Below are positions 15,132 through 23,489 of a DNA stretch of 64,000 bases, piece after piece. The notes under the pieces are model-generated. The model worked only from the letters and a program-made list of their open reading frames with translations. It was not told the DNA's origin and ran no database searches. Source of the stretch: RGIG9115 sp045644665 (GTDB taxonomy: Bacteria; Bacillota; Clostridia; UBA1381); the NCBI GenBank assembly GCA_045644665.1, contig JAZRHH010000018.1, positions 1 through 64,000 on the forward strand. The letters run 5' to 3'. Position numbers and translations under genes: made by a program. Positions within the stretch are counted from its first letter, which is position 1; the number at the start of each line of letters is the position of its first letter.

Positions 15132-16055
15132 TTGAATCAGAGAAGTCAGATATACATAAATTTAACAGGACTTGCATTTTTATCAATAGTTTTTGGTATT
15201 GTATACATGGTAGGACATACCCGTGAGATTATTGATATTATAACATCTTATATTCAGCTTGAACAAAGAAGTTATCTTAACTTATCAAATATTGCATATT
15301 GTCTTGTGGGTGTGGTACATATACTTTTGCCTTTTGCAATTATATATCCACACAAATCCGCCTTTGAAAAGAAAACCATGCTTAAGATTGTTTGCTATAT
15401 AATGGCGGGTATATATGTTGCTGCAAATTTATGGGTAATACAGTGGTTCATTCAAAGCATTTTCTCCTTGTCAATAAGCTTTGATGTGGCTCAGTACCTT
15501 AAGGTTGAGAACATGATGTTTAACCACATGCAATGGGTATCACGTAACGCGGAAACGATTTTTTATAATCATATAGCTGCTATTATCTGGTTCCTCATGG
15601 GCTATAATATTGACAGAGACAGAAAACTGACATGTAAGCTTCTGCTTGCACAGATGATAATGTGTTATCTTGTACCTGTTGTTGCTTACTATATTTATAG
15701 AGGAAATGCTATACCCGATTGGTGGATGAAAAAGACAATTCCTCTTATCTGCTCTGACGCATTGTTGCTTATTGCTTTATGGTATATGGCAACAAACAGA
15801 GAGGCTTGGGCAAGATATATAAGCCCTCTTAGAAAAGGAGCTCATTCACGAAAGAAATCACATCATCACAGCCATCATCATCACAGCCATCATCACCACA
15901 GTCACCACCACAGCTCACATGAAAGTGAAAAAAATGAGGAAGTAAAGGATGTGGCGTTAGAAGAAAAACAGCCGGTGGCTGAAACAGATGTTGAAATTAA
16001 TGAAACAGCAGAGCCATCATCACAAGTTGAGCAGCAAGAGGACAGTAAGGAGTAA
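15132..16055 (+). CDS. polytopic membrane protein with a histidine-rich C-terminal tail
   Basis: Not a family I recognise. From TTG 15132 (after AAGGG) it has 307 residues. About six hydrophobic segments fill residues 10-225, beginning LTGLAFLSIVFGIVYMVG. A basic KGAHSRKK junction is followed by a tail (about 244-262) with 16 histidines in HHHH-S blocks, then an acidic C-terminus. The His blocks could bind Zn, Ni or Co, or be mere low-complexity. The tail's side of the membrane is unknown. It lies 8 bp before argS and has its own promoter, so the pair is co-transcribed. Longer starts at 15081 and 15087 are excluded by the promoter position. Confidence 0.75.
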   Translation: MNQRSQIYINLTGLAFLSIVFGIVYMVGHTREIIDIITSYIQLEQRSYLNLSNIAYCLVGVVHILLPFAIIYPHKSAFEKKTMLKIVCYIMAGIYVAANLWVIQWFIQSIFSLSISFDVAQYLKVENMMFNHMQWVSRNAETIFYNHIAAIIWFLMGYNIDRDRKLTCKLLLAQMIMCYLVPVVAYYIYRGNAIPDWWMKKTIPLICSDALLLIALWYMATNREAWARYISPLRKGAHSRKKSHHHSHHHHSHHHHSHHHSSHESEKNEEVKDVALEEKQPVAETDVEINETAEPSSQVEQQEDSKE

Positions 16056-16063
16056 TTATTAGA

Positions 16064-17761
16064 ATGGATCTTAAAGAAAAGCTGATTAAAGAAATTTCCC
16101 TTTTAACAGAGCTTGATATACAGGCAGTAGAAAAGGCTATAGAAGTGCCTCCAAATCCGGAAATGGGTGACGTTGCATTTCCATGCTTTCCTCTTGCGAA
16201 AGTAATGAGAAAGGCACCGCCCGTTATTGCTGCAGAACTTGCAGAGAGCTTTCCAAAGCTTGATTTTATAGAAAAAGCAGTTCAAAATGGTGGATACTTA
16301 AACTTTTTCTTCTCAAGAGGCTATTTTGCAAAAGAGCAACTTGCCGAGGTTATAGAAAAGGGCATGGAATATGGCCGTACAAATGAGGGAGAGGGCAAGA
16401 GAGTTTTGGTTGAATTTTCTTCTCCAAACATTGCAAAGCCATTCCATATAGGACATCTTTTTTCTACAGCAGTGGGTAACAGTCTTGATAAAATATATTC
16501 TTTTCTTGGATATGAAACAGTTAAAATAAACCATTTGGGTGACTGGGGAACACAGTTTGGTAAGCTGATAAGTGCGTATAAACGCTGGGGCGACCCAAAG
16601 GTAATAGAAAAGGACCCAATCAACGAGCTTTTAAAGCTGTATGTGCACTTCCATGAGGTTGCAAAGGAGCAGCCGGAGCTTGATGATGAGGCAAGAGAAT
16701 ATTTTAGACTCCTTGAAGAAGGAGATGAAGAAACTACAGAGCTCTGGAAATATTTCAGGGAAGTAAGCCTTGTGGAGTTTAAGCGTGTTTATGATATGCT
16801 CGACATTTCCTTTGACTCCTATAACGGAGAAAGCTTTTACGGCGACAAAATGGACGAGGTCGTAAACATCCTCAAGGGAAAAGGACTTCTTGTAGAAAGC
16901 GAAGGAGCACAGGTGGTAGACCTGTCAGAAGAAAACATGCCGCCGTGCATGATTTTGAAATCAAACGGAACAACCATCTATGCAACACGTGACATTGCCG
17001 CAGCTCTTTACAGGCACAGAACATACGATTTTTATAAGAACATTTATGTGGTAGGTATGCCGCAGGAGCTACACTTTAAGCAAATATTCTCCGTAGTGGA
17101 AAAAATGTGCGGAGACTGGGCAAAGTCCTGTATCCATGTAGGTTTTGGACTTGTAAAGTTCCCGGACAAAAAGCTTTCCACCCGTGATGGTGATGTGGTA
17201 TTCCTTGAAGATGTTTTAAATGAGTCAATTTCCAAAACAAAAGGAATTATGCTTGATAGCACTCCTGACATGGAAGATGTTGACGAGGTAGCAAAAAAGG
17301 TTGGTATAGGTGCAATACTTTATGCTTTCCTTAAAAACAACCGTGAAAAAGACATAATATTCTCATGGGATACAATGCTTGACTTTGAGGGAGAAAGTGG
17401 ACCTTATGTTCAATACACATATGCCCGTGGCAGAAGCATACTTCGCAGAAGTGACGTGGACTATAAGGGAGCAGATTATTCGCTTCTTACCTCTAATGAG
17501 GAATATGAGCTCATAAAGCATATTGGCAACTTTTCAGCAGCAGTTACATCTGCAGCAGAGAAGAACGAGCCGTTTTATGTAAACCGATATGTAACAACTC
17601 TCGCAAAGCTCTTTAATAAGTTCTACAACACAAGCCCGATACTAAAGAGTGATGTAGACACCCAGGTTCAAAAAGCAAGACTTGCTCTTGTTGAGGCAAC
17701 CACTACAGTTATTAAATCAGCACTTGGACTTTTGGGAATTAGTACAGTTGAAAAAATGTAA
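16064..17761 (+). CDS. argS: arginine--tRNA ligase
   Basis: Class I aminoacyl-tRNA synthetase charging tRNA-Arg. 565 residues. N-terminal Add-1 domain (1-105), SSPNIAKPFHIGHL with the HIGH signature (about 124-137), a LSTRDGD element where other class I enzymes have KMSKS (about 371), and the C-terminal DALR anticodon domain (about 445-565, QYTYARGRSILRR at its start). The start follows AAGGAG. It ends at a bidirectional terminator shared with the convergent ECF gene. Confidence 0.96.
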   Translation: MDLKEKLIKEISLLTELDIQAVEKAIEVPPNPEMGDVAFPCFPLAKVMRKAPPVIAAELAESFPKLDFIEKAVQNGGYLNFFFSRGYFAKEQLAEVIEKGMEYGRTNEGEGKRVLVEFSSPNIAKPFHIGHLFSTAVGNSLDKIYSFLGYETVKINHLGDWGTQFGKLISAYKRWGDPKVIEKDPINELLKLYVHFHEVAKEQPELDDEAREYFRLLEEGDEETTELWKYFREVSLVEFKRVYDMLDISFDSYNGESFYGDKMDEVVNILKGKGLLVESEGAQVVDLSEENMPPCMILKSNGTTIYATRDIAAALYRHRTYDFYKNIYVVGMPQELHFKQIFSVVEKMCGDWAKSCIHVGFGLVKFPDKKLSTRDGDVVFLEDVLNESISKTKGIMLDSTPDMEDVDEVAKKVGIGAILYAFLKNNREKDIIFSWDTMLDFEGESGPYVQYTYARGRSILRRSDVDYKGADYSLLTSNEEYELIKHIGNFSAAVTSAAEKNEPFYVNRYVTTLAKLFNKFYNTSPILKSDVDTQVQKARLALVEATTTVIKSALGLLGISTVEKM

Positions 17762-17764
17762 AAA

Positions 17765-17796
17765 AATAGCTGTTGCAATGCAACAGCTATTCTTTT
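17765..17796 (+). terminator. bidirectional terminator between argS and the ECF gene
   Basis: 12-bp perfect stem AATAGCTGTTGC/GCAACAGCTATT with loop AAT (17777-17779). CTTTTT follows on the plus strand and TTTTTT on the minus strand, so it serves both convergent genes. Confidence 0.88.
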
Positions 17797-18371
17797 TATC
17801 TTCTAACTTTTAAAAGTCTTACAATAACCGGACTAAGTACTATATTAAATAGAAGTTCAAATAAGAAGTTTGCACCAACAAGTCCAATAATCATATATCG
17901 TCCTACATCTCCGCTAAGACCTGCCGCCTCTGCCCACATGGCAACCGTATCCATGAAGAATATGAGGCAGCCTATTAAAAATACTCCTGTATTTACAATA
18001 GGACAAATACATGCAGCAGCAACAACTGCAACAAATGTATTATATTTTTCAAGGAGCTTGTATGTAAGCCCGGCAAGTAATCCGCAGGCTATACCCTTTA
18101 CAAGCACGGTTATTATAGTTCCCGGAACGCTCACTGCCAGAAAGGCTGCAGCGTCACCGCTCAGGAGAACTACAACGCCAAATACAAATCCAAGCCATCC
18201 ACCGGCACCTACTCCGCAAATGGCTGCGCCAATAACAATCGGAACAAGAACCAATGATATGGAAAATGTTCCAAGCTTTATAAATGCACCCATAAACTGC
18301 AATATAATAACAAGTGCAGTCATGATAGCGCAAAGTACAAGGCTTTGTGTTGACATTTTTTGTGTTTTCAT
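17796..18371 (-). CDS. ECF transporter S component (vitamin uptake, possibly pantothenate)
   Basis: Substrate-binding membrane subunit of an energy-coupling-factor importer. 191 residues, about six hydrophobic helices, Gly/Ala-rich, opening with the S-component style QKMSTQSLVLCAIMTALVIIL. No ATPase or EcfT genes lie nearby, so it would share the general group II module. It follows coaX by 91 bp on the same strand, which makes pantothenate or a related precursor a reasonable guess. The sequence alone does not set the substrate. ATG 18371 follows AAGGAGG. The longer open frame from 18413 crosses a palindrome. Confidence 0.82.
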   Translation of the reverse strand: MKTQKMSTQSLVLCAIMTALVIILQFMGAFIKLGTFSISLVLVPIVIGAAICGVGAGGWLGFVFGVVVLLSGDAAAFLAVSVPGTIITVLVKGIACGLLAGLTYKLLEKYNTFVAVVAAACICPIVNTGVFLIGCLIFFMDTVAMWAEAAGLSGDVGRYMIIGLVGANFLFELLFNIVLSPVIVRLLKVRR

Positions 18372-18393
18372 TAAAATTCCTCCTTGCTGTCGT

Positions 18394-18408
18394 TCACGAA
18401 TTTCGTGA
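18394..18408. promoter_or_regulatory. short perfect palindrome between coaX and the ECF gene
   Basis: TCACGAA-T-TTCGTGA (7-bp arms, one central base). It lies in the 91-bp gap, 23 nt before the ECF start. It could be a protein-binding site or a small mRNA hairpin. No regulator can be named. Confidence 0.4.
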
Positions 18409-18462
18409 TACAACGCATATTAAATTTATATTAACCTTTTAAAAAAGGTAATACACAAAAAG

Positions 18463-19227
18463 TTATTTATTTTTATTATACATAACATTCAGACCCTTAA
18501 GCACAAGGTGCTCGTCCAGGCTTATGTCATGCTTACAATGTGGGATTATGGAAGATGCAAGACCTCCTGTTGCATAAACCTTTAGCTCCTGGCCCATTTC
18601 ATCGTTAAACCTGTCAATCATTCCGTCAATAAGACTTGCATTTCCAAACACTACTCCGGAGCGCATACAGTCAATGGTGTTTTTGCCAAGTACAGATTTT
18701 GGTGCTTCAAGGCTTATTTGCGGAAGCTGCGCTGTACCTGAGGCGAGAGCCTTTAAGGAAATGTTAACGCCCGGTATAATGGAAACGCCGATAAATGTTC
18801 CTGTAGAATCAACCACCATCATTTTTGTGGCTGTTCCCATGTCAATTATAAGTGAGGGACTTCCGTATATGTGGTGCGCTGCAACGCAGGCACAAATAAG
18901 GTCTGCACCTACAGATGACGGTGAGTCGCAATGAATATTAATTCCTGTTTTTATTCCCGGTCCTACCAAAAGTGCATTTACGCCGTATACAAGGTTTATT
19001 GCCTTTTTCATAACAGATGTAAGAGGGGGAACAACAGAAGAAATAATTGCGCCCTTTATCGAGGGTATTTCAACCTTGTGAAGTAGAAGCACACTCTTTA
19101 TTTTTGTTGCATACTCGTCCTCTGTTTTTGTAGCGTCTGTTGCAATTCGTGCAACAAAGGAAAGCTCATCGCCCACAAAGCCGCCAATTACTATGTTTGT
19201 ATTTCCTATATCTATTGCAAGGACCAT
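18463..19227 (-). CDS. coaX: type III pantothenate kinase
   Basis: Phosphorylates pantothenate, the first step of CoA synthesis. The type III enzyme is not inhibited by CoA and needs a monovalent cation. 254 residues. N-terminal phosphate loop LAIDIGNTNIVIGGF, GPGIKTGINI (about 88), IIDMGTATK (about 122) and ATGGLASSI (about 218) are the ASKHA-fold motifs. Start follows GGAGGG. A strong promoter lies upstream at 19260-19288. Probably co-transcribed with the ECF S component. Confidence 0.95.
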   Translation of the reverse strand: MVLAIDIGNTNIVIGGFVGDELSFVARIATDATKTEDEYATKIKSVLLLHKVEIPSIKGAIISSVVPPLTSVMKKAINLVYGVNALLVGPGIKTGINIHCDSPSSVGADLICACVAAHHIYGSPSLIIDMGTATKMMVVDSTGTFIGVSIIPGVNISLKALASGTAQLPQISLEAPKSVLGKNTIDCMRSGVVFGNASLIDGMIDRFNDEMGQELKVYATGGLASSIIPHCKHDISLDEHLVLKGLNVMYNKNK

Positions 19228-19259
19228 AACAATCCCTCCTGTAACCTATCATTTCTTTT

Positions 19260-19288
19260 ATTGTATCAATTTTATTCCTTAAAGTCAA
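19260..19288 (-). promoter_or_regulatory. promoter of coaX
   Basis: Minus strand: -35 TTGACT (19283-19288), 17-bp spacer ending TGA, -10 TACAAT (19260-19265). Confidence 0.8.
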
Positions 19289-19339
19289 TTATCTTTAAAA
19301 AGATTTGTAAATTTAGCACTCATGCCATGTAAAATTTTG

Positions 19340-19368
19340 TTGTTTTTTGGGAATTTATATGTTATAAT
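19340..19368 (+). promoter_or_regulatory. promoter of the unknown gene at 19436
   Basis: -35 TTGTTT (19340-19345), 17-bp spacer with TGT before the -10, and -10 TATAAT (19363-19368). The extended -10 compensates for a weak -35. Divergent from the coaX promoter. Confidence 0.7.
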
Positions 19369-19435
19369 AATTTCTAGCAAAAGCATGGTCAGAGGCTATA
19401 AACATGAAAATATAAAAGAAAGGAGGACTTTATCT

Positions 19436-20188
19436 GTGGATAAGGGGAATGCACATTCCAAAGACAAACCAATACTTAAAAGCATCTTCAAAAGGTTTCA
19501 AAAAGACGAAGCTCACGTTGAGGTAACGAATACTGACCCAAAATGCACAATGTGGACAGAGCGTGACACCTTAATTGGAGTGCTAAGAGATGTAAATCAG
19601 CTTTCTGTTTGTCTATCAAATAATTTCTACCACATACCTGCAAAATATATAAGTGAATATAACCTGCCTGTTAAGTGGATTGGTATATATCAGTCCAAAA
19701 ATCTTTTTGGAAACGATGCAGGAATCAGATATATAGGAAAGGTAAAAAATTGCACCTGTGTTCCGAGACGCCTTATCACAGAAATCCCAAAGGACTCAAA
19801 CGAATATTACTATAGATTTAATGTAGAAAAATGGACACGGCTTGATAATGTAATAGAGGGAAAAGAAGTAGGCTTTATACGAATTTTCACAAACTATGAA
19901 ATGCTGCTTGCAAGCCATGAGGTTCCCCAGCTGATGCTGTCAAACCGGTTTGAGCATGAAAAGTATACAGAGCTTAAAAATGCCATAATGGCTGTGCAGA
20001 AAAATCCGGAGATTGCACCCATTAAAATTTCCTGGAATGAATTTGATTTGTACATAGAGCTTGATGATATTCTTCTTATGAAAAAGAGCAGGCTCATTAA
20101 TATGTTTCCTGTCTATGACTTTTTAGAACTGCCCCTTACAGCACTTGGTGCTATTCGTCACAGTATTCAAAGTCCTGCAAATCTATGA
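19436..20188 (+). CDS. uncharacterised cytoplasmic protein
   Basis: I do not recognise the family. GTG 19436, eight nt after AAAGGAGG, gives 250 residues. The longer open frame from 19322 includes the promoter and is rejected. There is no signal peptide or membrane segment. The middle (about 75-190) has a regular alternation of beta-like stretches such as VKWIGIYQSKNLFG, GIRYIGKVKNC and VGFIRIFTNYEML, suggesting a compact alpha/beta domain. Its 3' end overlaps the convergent gene at 20151 by 38 bp. Confidence 0.75.
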   Translation: MDKGNAHSKDKPILKSIFKRFQKDEAHVEVTNTDPKCTMWTERDTLIGVLRDVNQLSVCLSNNFYHIPAKYISEYNLPVKWIGIYQSKNLFGNDAGIRYIGKVKNCTCVPRRLITEIPKDSNEYYYRFNVEKWTRLDNVIEGKEVGFIRIFTNYEMLLASHEVPQLMLSNRFEHEKYTELKNAIMAVQKNPEIAPIKISWNEFDLYIELDDILLMKKSRLINMFPVYDFLELPLTALGAIRHSIQSPANL

Positions 20189-21071
20189 TGCTGCCCTCGC
20201 CGCAAAGTGTAATGTCCCCTCGTTTTTTAATCGAATCAAGTCCCGGACATATTGCGATTTTTGTCTTTGCAGATGATGATTTTGAAAACTCATAAACCTC
20301 CGCAAGAGATGTTTCTTTTTGAAAATCTGACGAAAACATACAAAACCTATCAGAATACAAGGTTTCGTCTGCCGTGATTATAACTTGGGGCTCACCCCTA
20401 TAGTTTGAAAGGGGTTTTACAGTATTTGAAAAAACAGTACAATCAGCCTTTAGGTACTCATATGCTTTTTCCATAAGTGTGCTGTCAATACAGGCGGATA
20501 CGTCTTTTAATTCTTCGTTAAAAAAACGTAGTACGCAGGAAAGGTCAGAAAAGCTTTCTATTTTAATAGCAGCACGTCCCACCTTTGAAATAATAGTTTT
20601 CACTGGTGTTTTTTTATTGGCACAAATAATCAGCGTGTCATGAGGCGGCATATTAATTTTGTCTTTTATATCGTATGTATATAATATATTCCTTGTTTTT
20701 GTTTTTAAAAGTACGTGGCTGCTTGCAGGAAATTCCTCTTTCGAAAAAAATGTAAGCTCTGCCACAGGAGTGCCTTTTGTTCTAATTGTGGATTTTCTTT
20801 TTGGAGTACACGCTATAATTTCCTCCGGAGAATAGATTTCTTCACTTTCAAATTTATCTTTTGCTCGTACAAGTAAATTTTTTGTATGTGAAGACGCAAA
20901 AACAGGAATGTTTTCTATATTGTCGCAGGAAGCGGCAGCTTTAAGACTTGTAAAAATTATTGCATCAGGAAAAGACCCCGATTTCAAAGAAACAGGGTCT
21001 ATAGCAATATCAAAATCATCGGATATTATCCTCACGCCGGAAGACTCGGCATATAAAAGCTCCTTTTTCAT
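20151..21071 (-). CDS. degenerate metallo-beta-lactamase/beta-CASP-like protein
   Basis: 306 residues, unknown function. The layout recalls an MBL-fold ribonuclease. FDIAIDPVSLKSGSFPDAIIFTS sits where such enzymes have a strand followed by the HxHxDH metal site, but here the site reads SLKAAASCDNI. Further on, EFPASSHVLLKTKTRNILYTYDI matches the AGH...GILYTGD region with its His and Asp changed. An MBL-like fold that has lost metal binding is my inference from pattern spacing, not a database match. It overlaps the convergent neighbour tail-to-tail by 38 bp and lies 8 bp after the membrane gene on its own strand. Confidence 0.6.
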   Translation of the reverse strand: MKKELLYAESSGVRIISDDFDIAIDPVSLKSGSFPDAIIFTSLKAAASCDNIENIPVFASSHTKNLLVRAKDKFESEEIYSPEEIIACTPKRKSTIRTKGTPVAELTFFSKEEFPASSHVLLKTKTRNILYTYDIKDKINMPPHDTLIICANKKTPVKTIISKVGRAAIKIESFSDLSCVLRFFNEELKDVSACIDSTLMEKAYEYLKADCTVFSNTVKPLSNYRGEPQVIITADETLYSDRFCMFSSDFQKETSLAEVYEFSKSSSAKTKIAICPGLDSIKKRGDITLCGEGSIIDLQDFEYCDE

Positions 21072-21079
21072 AACCTCTC

Positions 21080-22273
21080 CTAAATGTCAAGATAGCAAAT
21101 TATCGTTCCTGCCACATTCATCAGTATACCGTACAGGGTAACAAGTGAAAGCCCGGTAGGATACCCCTCTTTTTTTATGTTGGATGCGCAAATTATAAAC
21201 AGCGCCAAGGGCAAACAGTCGTTTGTGTATCTGTTTCCAAACTGCCAGCCGCCCATGGTTTTGTGAAGTGTAATACAGATAAGCTCTGTAAGTATAATCA
21301 AAAGTGCTGCAGTTTTCAGCTTTGTGTTGCTGCGGAAATTCTTTATATACATATAAATGCTGTAGGCAAATATAGGACTTGCAATAAAAATATTCATTCC
21401 GTTAAACCTTGGCATTTGTAAGCTCCCGTTTTGTGAGATTGTGGGAAGCTTTATAAGTGAATAAAGATTTTCCTTAAGGTAACGGATGTTAAACTGGCCA
21501 TATGGTGTCTCTGTAAATTCGGGAAGGTAGTTGTGCCCAAACTCAAATATGTTTCCAAACCGTGCAAAATTGAGCCACATATAAAATGCACCAACAGCTG
21601 CCGCACCTAAAAAAACATATGGCTTTTTTATCAGACTTTCAAGCCCTGAACTTTCGCATAAAATCATACAAAGGAGTGGGAAATACAAAATCTGGAAAGG
21701 TCTGCAGCCAATAGCAAAGGAAAGAAACAAAAAGGATAAAAAGGGTTTCTTTAGCTTTGCAAAAAGAATTGAAGCTACAGTAAGGGTAAAACACATATTT
21801 TGCGCAATAAACCATACCCATGCATTTACTGATACAAAGAGCATATTAGAGCCAACTGTCATTGCAAGGGATAGCACAAAAGAAAACTTTTCGCTAAGGT
21901 TATACAGCTTTCCAAGCTTGTAGCAAAGGCACGCGCCTGCAATTGCACAGGCAAGCGCAATAATCCCCTCCGGTACAGGGAGCCCGAAAAGTACAGGTAT
22001 AAAATATACCATTGCGGGAAATTGCGGGAAGCTTACAAAAAACCTGTAATCATATTCTGCAAGCTCCAAGTGGCTGTAGCCTCTGCCTAAATCAAAGCTT
22101 CCATCACGCCAGGCCTGTGCCTGAAGTACATATGAGTTATACGGGTTTTCTGCAAGTGGAGAGTTTCCCGAAAATACCCATATAATAGTATGAATTATTA
22201 TTACAACTGCGGCGATATAAAAATAATTTATATCGCCGCAGGTCATATTAAATCTTTTCTTCATATTACACAT
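21080..22273 (-). CDS. polytopic membrane protein, GT-C glycosyltransferase-like
   Basis: 397 residues with about ten hydrophobic segments. An N-terminal loop after helix 1 reads NSPLAENPYNSYVLQAQAWRDG, with acidic residues in the first extracellular loop, and DYRFFVSFPQFPAMVYFIP follows. This layout is typical of GT-C-fold lipid-linked sugar transferases and their relatives, so the call is by architecture only. The start overlaps the ychF stop by 8 bp, implying translational coupling. ATG 22264 (MKKRF) is an alternative start. Confidence 0.65.
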   Translation of the reverse strand: MCNMKKRFNMTCGDINYFYIAAVVIIIHTIIWVFSGNSPLAENPYNSYVLQAQAWRDGSFDLGRGYSHLELAEYDYRFFVSFPQFPAMVYFIPVLFGLPVPEGIIALACAIAGACLCYKLGKLYNLSEKFSFVLSLAMTVGSNMLFVSVNAWVWFIAQNMCFTLTVASILFAKLKKPFLSFLFLSFAIGCRPFQILYFPLLCMILCESSGLESLIKKPYVFLGAAAVGAFYMWLNFARFGNIFEFGHNYLPEFTETPYGQFNIRYLKENLYSLIKLPTISQNGSLQMPRFNGMNIFIASPIFAYSIYMYIKNFRSNTKLKTAALLIILTELICITLHKTMGGWQFGNRYTNDCLPLALFIICASNIKKEGYPTGLSLVTLYGILMNVAGTIICYLDI

Positions 22274-23360
22274 TAAAGCGGAAGAGTACTATGTCTCCGT
22301 CTTTCATAACATATTCCTTACCCTCGGAGCGTACAAGTCCTTTTTCCTTTGCCGCTGTCATTGTGCCGCATTCCATAAGGTCATCATATGCCACAACCTC
22401 GGCTCTTATAAAGCCCCTTTCAAAATCTGTATGGATTTTGCCTGCTGCCTGTGGCGCTTTTGTGCCATTTGTAATTGTCCATGCACGTACTTCAGGCTCT
22501 CCGGCTGTCAGGTAGCTGATTAGTCCGAGCAGCTTATAACTTGCCTTTATAAGTCTGTCAAGACCTGACTCGTTCATGCCAAGCTCTTCCAGGAACATTT
22601 CCTTTTCCTCACCCTCAAGCTCGGAAATTTCCTCTTCTATACGGGCAGAAACAACCATAACCTCTGAATTTTCGCCTGCGGCAAATTCCTTTACGCGGTT
22701 AACAAAAGCGTTGTTTTCTAAATCAGATGCCATGTCGCCCTCTGCAACGTTTGCCGCATAAATAACAGGCTTCATGGAAATGAGGGCAATTTCTTTCATA
22801 ACAAGGAGTTCTTCCTCTGTGTACTCAAGACTTCTTGCAGGATTTCCCTCCTCAAGATGTGCTTTTAATCTCTCTAGGAGTTCAAGCTCTGCCGCAAGAG
22901 CTTTGTTACCTTTCATAGCTTTTTTTGTTCTGTCAATGCGGCGCTCAACCATTTCCACGTCAGAGAAAATAAGCTCAAGGTTTATTGTTTCAATATCACG
23001 TATAGGGTCAATTGAGCCTTCAACGTGAGTTATGTTTTCATCCTCAAAGCAGCGTACAACGTGCACAATTGCATCAACCTCACGAATATGGGAAAGAAAC
23101 TTGTTTCCAAGACCCTCGCCCTTACTTGCACCTTTTACAAGTCCTGCAATGTCAACAAACTCTATATACGCTCTTGTTACCTTTTTTGGATTGTACATCT
23201 CGGCAAGACGGTCAATTCTGTGGTCAGGCACGTCTACCACGCCCACGTTTGGCTCTATAGTACAAAATGGGTAGTTTGCAGACTCTGCACCTGCCTTTGT
23301 TATAGCATTAAAAAGTGTGGATTTTCCAACGTTTGGAAGTCCGACTATACCTAGTTTCAT
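22266..23360 (-). CDS. ychF: redox-regulated ribosome-binding ATPase YchF
   Basis: Obg-family P-loop protein that prefers ATP and binds ribosomes. 364 residues, standard length. G1 GLPNVGKSTLFNAIT (about 7), G3 DIAGLVKGASKGEGLGNKFL (about 70), a coiled-coil insertion (about 135-175), and a C-terminal TGS domain ending EGKEYVMKDGDIVLFRFNV. The start follows AAAGGAGATG. That 5' end now belongs to an inserted segment: an exact copy of its first 19 coding bases plus four upstream bases lies at 25436-25458. ychF probably once formed the tail of the hydrogenase operon. Confidence 0.97.
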   Translation of the reverse strand: MKLGIVGLPNVGKSTLFNAITKAGAESANYPFCTIEPNVGVVDVPDHRIDRLAEMYNPKKVTRAYIEFVDIAGLVKGASKGEGLGNKFLSHIREVDAIVHVVRCFEDENITHVEGSIDPIRDIETINLELIFSDVEMVERRIDRTKKAMKGNKALAAELELLERLKAHLEEGNPARSLEYTEEELLVMKEIALISMKPVIYAANVAEGDMASDLENNAFVNRVKEFAAGENSEVMVVSARIEEEISELEGEEKEMFLEELGMNESGLDRLIKASYKLLGLISYLTAGEPEVRAWTITNGTKAPQAAGKIHTDFERGFIRAEVVAYDDLMECGTMTAAKEKGLVRSEGKEYVMKDGDIVLFRFNV

Positions 23361-23364
23361 ATTT
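23342..23364. repeat. left 23-bp direct repeat (ychF 5' end)
   Basis: Identical over 23 bp to 25436-25458. It spans the ychF start codon and its first codons, M-K-L-G-I-V on the minus strand. It reads as the attachment core of an insertion that regenerated the gene's 5' end. Confidence 0.85.
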
Positions 23365-23397
23365 ATTTACATCTCCTTTATTTTCAAGGGTTTCTCA

Positions 23398-23423
23398 ATT
23401 GGTCTGACACCAATCTGACACCA
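23398..23423. repeat. left-end GACACCA direct repeats
   Basis: CTGACACCA at 23404 and 23415 (11-bp period). The first copy is also part of the inverted repeat ATTGGT-CTGAC-ACCAAT (23398-23414). It is matched by a similar pair at the other end of the insert. Confidence 0.6.
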
Positions 23424-23489
23424 TTTCTATAAATTGTTTCTTTCATTTTTTCGTGATATTGATTATATTACGAAACTAATAACAGATAT

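Noticed and set aside
17773..18408. Long plus-strand open frame (211 codons) opposite the ECF gene
   Set aside because: It starts within the bidirectional terminator, has low-complexity Ser/Thr/Pro content and mirrors a convincing membrane protein on the other strand.
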